The position numbers and the translations under genes were made by a program. Positions 8,261 through 16,533 of a DNA stretch of 56,825 nucleotides are shown here, piece after piece. Numbering within the stretch: the first letter of the stretch is position 1; each line of letters starts with the position of its first letter. This stretch comes from Candidatus Endomicrobiellum agilis. GTDB lineage: Bacteria > Elusimicrobiota > Endomicrobiia > Endomicrobiales > Endomicrobiaceae. The notes under the pieces were generated by a model. The model had not been told where the DNA came from and did no database searches. It worked only from the letters and a program-made list of their open reading frames with translations. Location of the stretch: positions 741 through 57,565 of the forward strand of contig JAIXMX010000009.1 of the NCBI GenBank assembly GCA_020328155.1, in the 5' to 3' direction.

Positions 8261-8392
8261 TTAGCCATGCAAGTAATCTAAAAAAATTTCCTCATAAAAC
8301 TGTTCATAAAGTTTTCCCTTATTTCTTCCGCTGCGTGGAATATACGCTATCAAATATATATTACTGAAATTGAGATAAAAATAAGCCTGCAT
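8261..8392 (-). CDS. Small unidentified ORF between mutS and mutL
   Basis: A 43-residue reading frame (MQAYFYLNFSNIYLIAYIP, then RSGRNKGKLYEQFYEEIF). The frame stays open upstream to the mutS stop, without a start codon, and codes for an aromatic-rich stretch (LNWTLHHLWLGSIFGDD). This looks like the tail of a larger gene that lost its beginning. No family recognised. Confidence 0.3.
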   Translation of the reverse strand: MQAYFYLNFSNIYLIAYIPRSGRNKGKLYEQFYEEIFLDYLHG

Positions 8393-8490
8393 ATCGTCGC
8401 CAAAAATGGAGCCAAGCCATAAGTGATGTAAAGTCCAATTAAGTACATAAGTTGCCGCATAGCAAAGTACGAAATTAAAATATGATGCGC

Positions 8491-11031
8491 TTATTTATAT
8501 TTATCTTTCCAATCGCGTAATATATTAAATGCTTCTATGGGGCTTAAAGAATTTATATCAATATTTTTTAATTCTAATAAAATCTGGGGTTCTTGAGGTT
8601 TGTATTTGCTGAAAAATTCAATCTGCGGATTTTCATTGCGTTTTGGCAACTTAATGGTATTTGCTTCTAGTTTATTTAAGATTTTATAGGCTCTTTCTAT
8701 AACCTGATGAGGTATTCCTGCAACTTTTGCAACGTGTATTCCGTAAGATTTATCAGCGCTGCCCTCAACTATTTTATGTAAAGGTATGACGTCGCCGTTC
8801 CATTCTTTAACATCGACGCTATAATTTGCCACGCCTTTAAGTGTTTTTGAAAGCCCTGTGAGTTCGAAATAATGCGTTGCAAAAAGTATTTTTGCGCCTG
8901 CATTTGCTTTTCTTTTTTCATCTGCAAAAAATTCTATTACTGCCCAAGCTATGGACATTCCGTCGTAAGTTGACGTTCCCCTGCCCACTTCGTCGAGAAT
9001 TATAAGGCTCCTTTGTGTGTATTGGTTTAGAATGTTTGCGGTTTCCAACATTTCAACCATAAACGTTGATTCTCCGCCCGCGAGATTATCTCCAGCTCCG
9101 ATTCTTGTAAATATTCTATCGATAAGCCCTATTTCTGCACTGTGAGCCGGAATAAAAGATCCGGTTTGAGCCATTATCACAATAAGTGCCGTTTGTCTTA
9201 AATAAGTGGATTTTCCCGACATATTTGGTCCGGTGAGAATCATTATTTTTGAGTTTTCATCAAAAGTAATATCGTTTGCCGTAAATTCGCCGTTTTTTAA
9301 TATCTTTTCCACAACAGGATGTCTGCCGTCCTTTATAGAAAGCTCTTTACCGTCTGAAATTTTAGGGCAGACGTAATTATATTCCGCTGCATTTGCGGCA
9401 AATCCGCAGAAAATATCAATTTCTGAAATGGTCTGCGAAGTCTTTAGAATATTTGTAGTAAAAAGAGATATTTCTCGTATTAAAGTATTAAAGATGTTGC
9501 TTTCAAGTCTTAAAGTTTTTTCCTGCGCGGACAATATTTTTTCTTCAAAGATTTTCAATTCTTCGGTTATATATCTTTCGCCAGATGCAACAGTCTGCTT
9601 ACGCACATAATGTCTTGGCGCCGATACAATGTTTGATTTGCTGATTTCTATATAATAGCCAAATACTGAAGTGTAACCTATTTTTAGATTATTTATTCCG
9701 GACGCAGCTCTCTCTTTAGCTTCTAGATTGGATATGTAAATTTTTGCATCAGACGACATTTGTCTTAATTCGTCAAGCTCTGCGTTGACGCCTTTTTTAA
9801 TTACGTTGCCGTCTTTCAAAGATATAGGCGGTTCATCAAATAAATATAACGAAATTTTATCTATTGCTTGGGTGTTATCAGGAATGTCAAAATCCAATCC
9901 GTCTGTGGACTTTATAATTTTTAGAATGTTATTTATTATCTTTAATGAGTTTTTTAATGCCGCTAAATCTTTAGGTGTTGCGTTGCCTGAAGAAATTCTT
10001 GCAATTATTCTTTCAATATCGGAAACAGTTTTCAATTTTTCAACAATTTCTTTCCGTATATTTGAGTTCTCTATAAAGAATTTCACAGCGTTTTGTCGGG
10101 TTTCAATTTTTGGAATATCTAAAAGCGGTTTTATAAGCCACTGTCGTATAGTCCTTGCGCCCATGGGCGTTTTTGTCGAGTCCATAATTGAAAGCAGCGA
10201 ATTCTCAGTTTTTCCAGTTGCCATAGAGTTGAGAAGTTCAAGATTTTTTATTGCTACGGTGTCTAGATGCATAAAGTCTGAATTTCTTGTGTATTTTATA
10301 TCTGAAAAGATATCGACGCTTTGCGGCTGCATTTCCTTTATATAAGCGAGCAGTGCTCCGCAAGCGCAGAGTATTTCTTTTTTATTAAGCCCAAACTTTT
10401 TTACAGCGGTGGCATCAAAAAGCTCCGCTATTATCTTTTTAGCTTTTTCAATATCAAAAAAAGAATTGTTTATATCCGAAACAGGTAGTTTGAGTTTTGT
10501 CATGAAATCCGATATATATTTGTTTTGCATATTGCCGGCGGATATAATAAGTTCGCCAGGATTATATTTTGATACTTCCGTTTCAATAGATTTTAATGTT
10601 GCCTCAGAAGTGAAAAATTCGCCTGTCGATATGTCGGCTGCCGCAAATGCTGCACACATTGTAATTTCATCAAAAGTAACTGACATTAAAAAATTATTTT
10701 CTTTTGATTCCAAAAGAGTATCTTCTAAAATTGTTCCGGGAGTTATAACTTTTGTAACTCCGCGTTTTACAATGCCTTTTGCAGCTCCTGGTTCTTCAAG
10801 CTGTTCACAAATGGCGACTTTGAAACCTTTTGTTATAAGTTTTCTTATGTAAGAATTTATCGAATGGTAAGGAACTCCGCACATCGGCGTTCCCGCTCTT
10901 TGCGTAAGCACAACCTCAAGAATGGGAGCTGCTTTTATTGCGTCGCCGCCAAACATTTCATAAAAATCTCCTAAACGAAAAAACAGCACCATACCTGAAT
11001 ATTTGGCTTTAATATCCCAGTATTGTTTCAT
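8491..11031 (-). CDS. mutS: DNA mismatch repair protein MutS
   Basis: 846 residues from the first ATG. Domain I has the mismatch wedge GDFYEMFGG near residue 22. The C-terminal ATPase has Walker A GPNMSGKSTYLRQTALI, ILDEVGRGTSTYDGMSIAW and FATHYFELTGL. It recognises mispairs and recruits MutL. The usual N-terminal TPMM sequence is present as TPL before the annotated Met, reading back to an ATT codon (IKKFSENLTPLM) inside the 3' end of the lytic transglycosylase gene. The real start may therefore be a rare ATT or a mutated ATG about 16 codons upstream. Confidence 0.95.
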   Translation of the reverse strand: MKQYWDIKAKYSGMVLFFRLGDFYEMFGGDAIKAAPILEVVLTQRAGTPMCGVPYHSINSYIRKLITKGFKVAICEQLEEPGAAKGIVKRGVTKVITPGTILEDTLLESKENNFLMSVTFDEITMCAAFAAADISTGEFFTSEATLKSIETEVSKYNPGELIISAGNMQNKYISDFMTKLKLPVSDINNSFFDIEKAKKIIAELFDATAVKKFGLNKKEILCACGALLAYIKEMQPQSVDIFSDIKYTRNSDFMHLDTVAIKNLELLNSMATGKTENSLLSIMDSTKTPMGARTIRQWLIKPLLDIPKIETRQNAVKFFIENSNIRKEIVEKLKTVSDIERIIARISSGNATPKDLAALKNSLKIINNILKIIKSTDGLDFDIPDNTQAIDKISLYLFDEPPISLKDGNVIKKGVNAELDELRQMSSDAKIYISNLEAKERAASGINNLKIGYTSVFGYYIEISKSNIVSAPRHYVRKQTVASGERYITEELKIFEEKILSAQEKTLRLESNIFNTLIREISLFTTNILKTSQTISEIDIFCGFAANAAEYNYVCPKISDGKELSIKDGRHPVVEKILKNGEFTANDITFDENSKIMILTGPNMSGKSTYLRQTALIVIMAQTGSFIPAHSAEIGLIDRIFTRIGAGDNLAGGESTFMVEMLETANILNQYTQRSLIILDEVGRGTSTYDGMSIAWAVIEFFADEKRKANAGAKILFATHYFELTGLSKTLKGVANYSVDVKEWNGDVIPLHKIVEGSADKSYGIHVAKVAGIPHQVIERAYKILNKLEANTIKLPKRNENPQIEFFSKYKPQEPQILLELKNIDINSLSPIEAFNILRDWKDKYK

Positions 11032-11039
11032 TAACGGCG

Positions 11040-11597
11040 TTAGATTTTCAGAAAATTTTTTAATTTTTCTACTCCCTGATATATCTTATAAGTAAATATT
11101 ATAGACAGGACATAATATCTTGTTTCTTTAAAGGGTATTTTACATATTTTGTGACCTATTTCAGGATTTTTGTTGTACCAGCTTTCAACATTTCCTATTC
11201 CTGCATTGTACGCTGCTAAAGCCAAAATCAGATTGTTGTTATAATAATTTAAAAGCTTTCGCAAATAATATGTCCCAAACATTATATTTATTTCAGTTTC
11301 TTTAAGGCTTTTATCGGAATAATCCTTAATATTTAACTGATTTGCAATTTCCAATGCGGTTTTAGGCATTATCTGCATAAGGCCGACAGCGCCTCTATTT
11401 GAAACGGCGTTGGGATTTAAATTTGACTCTTTTTTCATAACAGCTTTTACAAGCAGAGAATCTACGATAAAACGTTTAGAATATTTAATTACGTAAATTT
11501 CATACGGATTTTTATCAAATAATCCAATTTTTTTTTCAAGATTGAAGAGAAGACATATTGTTAAAGCTAAAAGAGTATATCCGATAATTCTTTTCAT
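11040..11597 (-). CDS. Membrane-anchored lytic transglycosylase (SLT/GH23)
   Basis: 185 residues. An N-terminal hydrophobic segment (IIGYTLLALTICLLF) acts as signal anchor. The catalytic region has the GH23 pattern with Glu in MKKESNLNPNAVSNRG, followed by AVGLMQIMPKTA and ALAAYNAGIGNVESW. It cleaves peptidoglycan glycan strands to 1,6-anhydro ends in the periplasm. Its start overlaps the end of miaB by four bases (ATGA), so translation is probably coupled, and mutS follows closely. Confidence 0.88.
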   Translation of the reverse strand: MKRIIGYTLLALTICLLFNLEKKIGLFDKNPYEIYVIKYSKRFIVDSLLVKAVMKKESNLNPNAVSNRGAVGLMQIMPKTALEIANQLNIKDYSDKSLKETEINIMFGTYYLRKLLNYYNNNLILALAAYNAGIGNVESWYNKNPEIGHKICKIPFKETRYYVLSIIFTYKIYQGVEKLKNFLKI

Positions 11598-12853
11598 ATA
11601 ATGTTGCCAAATAACGAATTTACCTTTGCTTCTTTTATATTAACATTAATATGTTTGCCAAGATACTCCTCTTTGTCGCCTTTTGCGAAAACCTTACGCC
11701 CGCCTCTTGTTCTCGCTTTTATAATGCCATTTTTAATTTTTTCGACTAAGACCTGCTGAGTACTTCCTATTATCTCCGAAACAATTTCAATAGAAATTTT
11801 ATTTGCCTCTTCAAGTATAACCGCATGACGTCTTTTTTTTTCTTGTAAAGGCACATCGTCGATCATTCCAGATGCTTTTGTGTTCGGACGAGGAGAATAT
11901 TTGAAAACATATAGTCCGTCAAATTTTATTGTCTTTACCGCTTCTAAAGTATCTTCAAAATCCTCGTCGGTTTCTCCGGGAAAACCTACGATAATATCAG
12001 TTGTTACACTTATGGCGGGTATGGCGGCTCTTAATTTTTTGATTAATTTCAGATAATGTTCGTGAGAGTATTTTCTGTTCATTGCTTTAAGGATTTTATC
12101 GGATGCAGATTGCATAGGAAGATGAATGTGGGAACATACTTTTGGTTCTGTCGCCATAATTTTTATCAAGTCGTCGCTTAAATCTTTAGGATGGTTTGTC
12201 ATAAATCTTATTCTTTTAAGATTCTCTATTGTCGCAACTTTTTTAATTAACGCCGCAAAATTTACGTCTTCATATTTATACGAGTTTACATTTTGGCCTA
12301 AAAGCGTTATTTCTCTTGCACCGTTTTTTACCATTGAGGAACATTTATTTACTATTTTCTCAAAGTTTACACTTATTTCCTTTCCTCTTACAAAAGGCAC
12401 TGTACAATATGAACAGTAGTTGTCGCAGCCTTTCATAATAGTAACGTATCTTGTGACTTCAGATTTTATTTCAGAATTTACTTTTTTTGCAAAGTCGCTC
12501 ATATGGAACAAATCCATAATTCTTAAAGCGGCATTGTCAATATCTTTTGCGCCTATAATTAAGTCGACGCTGTTAAAACGTTTTTTAATCTTAGAACCAA
12601 GTCTTTCTGCCATACAGCCGATAACGACTACTTTTATATCGGGGTTTTTCTGTTTAAACTCTTTTATTCTGCCGAGGTAGGAGAAAGCTTTTTGTTCTGC
12701 CTGTGCTCTTACGGAACAGGTGTTTAATATAGCTACGTCTGCATCTGATAAGCTGCTTACTTTTGACGCTCCGTAGGCTGAAAAAACAGAACTAAGCACG
12801 TCAGATTCGCACATGTTCATCTGGCAGCCTATTGTTTCGATTAAATAGTTCAA
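11594..12853 (-). CDS. miaB: tRNA-2-methylthio-N6-dimethylallyladenosine synthase
   Basis: 419 residues. The N-terminal UPF0004 domain has cysteines in IETIGCQMNMCESDV and LNTCSVRAQAEQK for the auxiliary iron-sulfur cluster. The radical SAM motif is KGCDNYCSYCTVPFVRG. A TRAM domain (VLVEKIKNGIIKARTRGGRK) is C-terminal. It adds a methylthio group to i6A37 made by MiaA, encoded 6 kb away on the same strand. First gene of a miaB-transglycosylase-mutS unit. Confidence 0.93.
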   Translation of the reverse strand: MNYLIETIGCQMNMCESDVLSSVFSAYGASKVSSLSDADVAILNTCSVRAQAEQKAFSYLGRIKEFKQKNPDIKVVVIGCMAERLGSKIKKRFNSVDLIIGAKDIDNAALRIMDLFHMSDFAKKVNSEIKSEVTRYVTIMKGCDNYCSYCTVPFVRGKEISVNFEKIVNKCSSMVKNGAREITLLGQNVNSYKYEDVNFAALIKKVATIENLKRIRFMTNHPKDLSDDLIKIMATEPKVCSHIHLPMQSASDKILKAMNRKYSHEHYLKLIKKLRAAIPAISVTTDIIVGFPGETDEDFEDTLEAVKTIKFDGLYVFKYSPRPNTKASGMIDDVPLQEKKRRHAVILEEANKISIEIVSEIIGSTQQVLVEKIKNGIIKARTRGGRKVFAKGDKEEYLGKHINVNIKEAKVNSLFGNII

Positions 12854-13109
12854 TAATTTATCCTGTATAATTTAGTCATATTATACAAAATTATATTGCA
12901 TGGCAGAGCCGTCTGCAGTTTTTTTGGGTTTTGTATTTGTGTTAACTTTGATTTTTTTTTGCAAGTCTGCCGATTGGAATAAAAAAATCTCAATTTCAAA
13001 ATAAAAAGCTGAAAACACCAAAAGGCAAGTAGTGCGGGTCAACCGCCAAAAGTTAAAATATTTTCGTGATATGAGACAAAAACATTCTATGTCCCGTTGA
13101 CCGATGACC

Positions 13110-13778
13110 TTACATAGCTATAATTTTATTTAGCCAATGCATTTCCCATATGAAAAACGTATTGAGAAATGACGACGGCTGCGGAAAAAATATAGTTATG
13201 AAAGACGCTGCCGACAAAAACGGACCGAACGGAATATATCCTTTTTTTTCGATTTTCTTTGCAGCCAGAAGTATTAAGCCTGCTATACTTCCCGTAATAG
13301 CCGCAAGAAAAATTGCAAAAAGCGCTTTTTCCCAGCCGATAAAAGCGCCAACGCCTGCCATAAGTTTAACATCCCCGCCGCCCATAACTTCTTTTTTATA
13401 AATTAGTTGCCCTAAAAATCCAGCGATGAGCAAAACGCCTCCGCCGGTAAGAATACCTAAAATAGAATTAGCAAATCTTGGTAGATATGTTCCGCCTAGA
13501 ACTGAATTCATAAAACTAAATATAACGCCTGTAATAATTAAAAGGATTGGAAATATTACGGGTATTATTCTATGGAAGTAATCTACTACTGAAACGAAAA
13601 TCAGCGAGAATGTAAAAAAAGCAAATAAAATGAATTGAAATGAAAAAGAAAATTTATAAAAAAGAAATGCCAAAGAAAATGCCGAAAGAAATTTGACAAA
13701 AGATGTTTTATATATGGCATTTCCGATTTTAAATCCTATATAAAAAACTAAAAGTAATCCCAAATAAAAAAATATCAT
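13110..13778 (-). CDS. Prepilin leader peptidase (A24), short form
   Basis: 222 residues with about six membrane helices. Both catalytic aspartates of the A24 family are visible: VSVVDYFHRIIP and EVMGGGDVKLMAG. Full-length bacterial enzymes begin with a cytoplasmic cysteine-rich methylase region; here the protein starts directly in membrane helices and has no Cys pairs, so it should cleave prepilin leaders but probably not methylate them. No pilin genes are in the window. A remnant-like frame lies upstream. Confidence 0.8.
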   Translation of the reverse strand: MIFFYLGLLLVFYIGFKIGNAIYKTSFVKFLSAFSLAFLFYKFSFSFQFILFAFFTFSLIFVSVVDYFHRIIPVIFPILLIITGVIFSFMNSVLGGTYLPRFANSILGILTGGGVLLIAGFLGQLIYKKEVMGGGDVKLMAGVGAFIGWEKALFAIFLAAITGSIAGLILLAAKKIEKKGYIPFGPFLSAASFITIFFPQPSSFLNTFFIWEMHWLNKIIAM

Positions 13779-13848
13779 TGTTTACAATTTACTCAGTTTA
13801 TCATAAAAATAGTTTATCCGAATTTGTTATTTTATTCTGTCTGCAGAG

Positions 13849-14085
13849 TCAGGACGTATCGCCAGCTTTATGCTTTGCCGCCTCTAAGCTGTCGGTATTG
13901 TTTTCATTATCGCGCGTAAATTGATATTGAATTTGATTTTTTACAGTGGACAATAAACATACGAATTTCCTATATGCAGTCTTTTGCAACAATAAACCGT
14001 AGTATTTTTCAGCATTGTCTCCATAGTAAATATTACGTTTTTCAAATAAGTAAGATCTGTTTTTATAGCTGTTTTTTCAGATTTT
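13849..14085 (-). other. Possible gene remnant in the prepilin peptidase-coaD gap
   Basis: The 409-base gap holds an open frame without start codon (YKNRSYLFEKRNIYYGDNAE onward) ending at TGA at 13849. Composition is protein-like (few stops, Tyr/Lys/Asn) but no family is recognised. Nothing else is seen in the gap. Confidence 0.2.
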
Positions 14086-14187
14086 TTTTAAATGTCTGAG
14101 AATTTTAGGGCGGCAAAAAGGTAGAAAATTCGTTTATAACAGCAATTATTAACATTTTTATTCTATTTTACTGAAATCGTCCATTAC

Positions 14188-14691
14188 TCAATTGCTTTTT
14201 GACAAATTGGCAACGCGTTTTTTTAATTCTTTTTCCACGCATTCTGGCACGAAATTTTTAATATTCCCCCCCAGCATTGCAATTTCTTTTACCATGCTAG
14301 AAGAAAGAAATGTATAAGACTGATCCGTCATTAAAAATATTGTTTCAATTTTTTTATTTAGCTTTCTGTTCATCAATGCCATTTGAAATTCATATTCAAA
14401 ATCAGAAAGAACTCTCAATCCTCTTATTAAAACAAAAGAGTTGATATTCTCGAGGTAATTTGCCAGAAGTCCCGAAAAAGATGATATTTTTACATTTTTC
14501 AGCTTTTCTGTGATTTTTTGCAACAGATCAATTCTTTCTTGCAAAGAAAAGATGTGTTTTTTATTTATATTTTTTGTCACTGCAATTATTATTTTCGGAA
14601 ATAAATGTGAAGCTCTGATTATGATATCTAAATGTCCTTTTGTAGGCGGATCAAAACTTCCTGGATAAACTGCCAAAATTTTTTTTGTCAT
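14188..14691 (-). CDS. coaD: Phosphopantetheine adenylyltransferase
   Basis: Makes dephospho-CoA from 4'-phosphopantetheine and ATP, the fourth step of CoA synthesis. The N-terminal AVYPGSFDPPTKGHL contains the nucleotidyltransferase HxGH-type motif (here TKGH). It is followed by FVLIRGLRVLSDFEYE and the adenylate-binding YTFLSSSMVKEIA. About 167 residues, normal for the family. The ATG at 14691 is preferred to the TTG two codons upstream. Confidence 0.93.
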   Translation of the reverse strand: MTKKILAVYPGSFDPPTKGHLDIIIRASHLFPKIIIAVTKNINKKHIFSLQERIDLLQKITEKLKNVKISSFSGLLANYLENINSFVLIRGLRVLSDFEYEFQMALMNRKLNKKIETIFLMTDQSYTFLSSSMVKEIAMLGGNIKNFVPECVEKELKKRVANLSKSN

Positions 14692-14875
14692 AATCAAAAT
14701 TTATATCAATTTTCAAATTGTTTTGTCAACGCGAAAGATGATTTCAGAAGTTTCTAACGAAACCCAAAATTGAGTTTATTACAATTTTATATTATACTGT
14801 TAAAATAGAAATTGAAAGTTGTTTTTGTGAAGTTTTGCAGGTAATGTGTTAAATCTCGTTTACTTAGGTGGGAAA

Positions 14876-15703
14876 ATGAAGAAAATTTTTTATTTTTATG
14901 CCGCCTTATATTTGTGTTATATGATGTTGTGTTGTAACGCTTATGCTGAGGGAACGGAACTGACTGCCAGCGGAAACAAGGAGTTAGTTAGTTGGAATAA
15001 GGAGCTGGCTACTGAGAATGAAAATCTGATTGACGGTAATAGTAAGTTGGTTTGCGAAAATAAAAAGTTATATAACGAGAACGATAAGTTGGTTGCCGAG
15101 TGCGAAAGGTTAAGTGTTGAATGCTATAAATTGGTTAATGAGACTAGGAAATTGACTGGCAAAAACGATAAACAGATTAGCGAGAACATAAGGAGATATA
15201 CCGAGAACGTAAAGCAGGCTAATAAGAGCGTTCAGCAGGTTAATGAGAACGCGGAGCTAACTGTCGAAAATAAGAAGCGTATTGCAGAGACAAAAAAACT
15301 GCTTGCCGAGTATGAGAAGCTCAAAAATGAAAATAAGAAGTTGAGGGTTGATAACGAAAAACTAGCTGACAAAAACGATAAACAGATTGTCAAGAACTTA
15401 AAACAGTACGCCGAGAATGTAAAAGTGTTTGATGAGAAGATAAAACGGTGTAAAAGTAATGCCGAGCTGATTAAGGCGAATGCGGAACGGTTTAATGTGA
15501 ATAGAAAACAGTTTAAAGAGAACATTAAGCTGATTAATGAGAATTTAGAAGCTGCCGATTATGAGAGATTTATTTTTCGCGATAAGAAGTTGCTTAACGA
15601 ACATGAGAGACTGACTGGCGAAAGCGAAGAACTGCGTGCCAAAAATAATAAGTTAGTTGAAAAATTAAATAATCTGTATATAAGAAAGTTGGTCGACATT
15701 TAG
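14876..15703 (+). CDS. Exported heptad-repeat coiled-coil protein
   Basis: 275 residues. It starts at MKKIFYFYAALYLCYMML, preceded by AGGTGGG, with a signal peptide ending AYA-EG (residue 24). From residue 34 to about 229 it is built of 28 uninterrupted heptads of the type N-x-K-L-x-x-E (for example NKKLYNE NDKLVAE). After a one-residue phase slip about five more follow. A longer internal duplication is visible: NDKQISENIRRYTENVKQ against NDKQIVKNLKQYAENVK. Asn at position a and Leu at d predict a long parallel coiled coil, a periplasmic or surface spacer resembling Lpp or Omp-alpha in principle. It is a lone plus-strand gene between minus-strand neighbours. Function unknown. Confidence 0.75.
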   Translation: MKKIFYFYAALYLCYMMLCCNAYAEGTELTASGNKELVSWNKELATENENLIDGNSKLVCENKKLYNENDKLVAECERLSVECYKLVNETRKLTGKNDKQISENIRRYTENVKQANKSVQQVNENAELTVENKKRIAETKKLLAEYEKLKNENKKLRVDNEKLADKNDKQIVKNLKQYAENVKVFDEKIKRCKSNAELIKANAERFNVNRKQFKENIKLINENLEAADYERFIFRDKKLLNEHERLTGESEELRAKNNKLVEKLNNLYIRKLVDI

Positions 15704-16243
15704 TGCAACTGAGAAAAGTAAAAGGATGCACGACGCGAGTTTTAACCTCTATCATCGTCTGAAAAAATAGAAAAGAATTAAATACCTCTTTTGATGTATG
15801 AAAATGGAAATATATAAAAAAAGAGAGTATAAAGTTTTCTAGTTGTTCCGTTTCTATAAGAACAGAAATTTATATTGTCATTATTTGCCATTGTAAATAA
15901 AGCAAAGAATCCAGCTGTTTGTTATAGCTGCTAAAGCTGATTATAAAAAACTTATAGCATTCCCGGTGAAAGATGGAACTTATTTTAGTGTTAAGTAACC
16001 TTGAAAAAGGTAAACGTCAAGAATTCATATACTAAACTTTAAACCAAATAGATATCCATTTTTTTGTGCCTGACATGCTTTTTCAATTCAATCTTCTAAA
16101 TATTATCAAGACTATCAAACTAGTTTTTAAATATTCCATATAGATATTACTTTCCAACTTGAGTCTTGAATTATGCTCATATCAATATAAAAAGGTTTGC
16201 AAGTGGTTCTATTCTTTTAGGCTAACAGCGAATGATATAAAAA
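15704..16243. other. Intergenic region, no gene seen
   Basis: 540 bases of AT-rich sequence with no supported reading frame on either strand and no convincing hairpin terminator. Confidence 0.4.
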
Positions 16244-16331
16244 CGGAGAGGGAGGGATTCGAACCCTCGATACGGTTTCCCGTATATCAGTTTTCGAGAC
16301 TGACGCCTTAAACCAACTCGGCCACCTCTCC
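16244..16331 (-). tRNA. tRNA-Ser (anticodon CGA)
   Basis: 88 bases. Acceptor stem GGAGAGG/CCTCTCC with discriminator G, D-arm GGCCGAGTTGGTTTAAGGC, anticodon stem TCAGT/ACTGA with loop CTCGAAA (anticodon CGA, codon UCG), a long variable arm ACGG-GAAA-CCGT, and T-arm GGGTTCGAATCCC. The long variable arm and G discriminator fit serine. CCA is not encoded. Confidence 0.95.
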
Positions 16332-16533
16332 AATTATTCGGCTAGATATCAAGCTTAATAAAATATGACAAACTATATAGACCTAACCATAACTATGTTC
16401 CGTGATTGCTCATAATTTCGCGCTTACCTCTAAACTTGTTTGCCTTGCCTTATTTGGCAATAGCAATACGGTTCAATTTTCTCCGGAATCTTTGAATTAT
16501 AAAGAATACTTTCAGAATTTCGTAAAGGATTAT

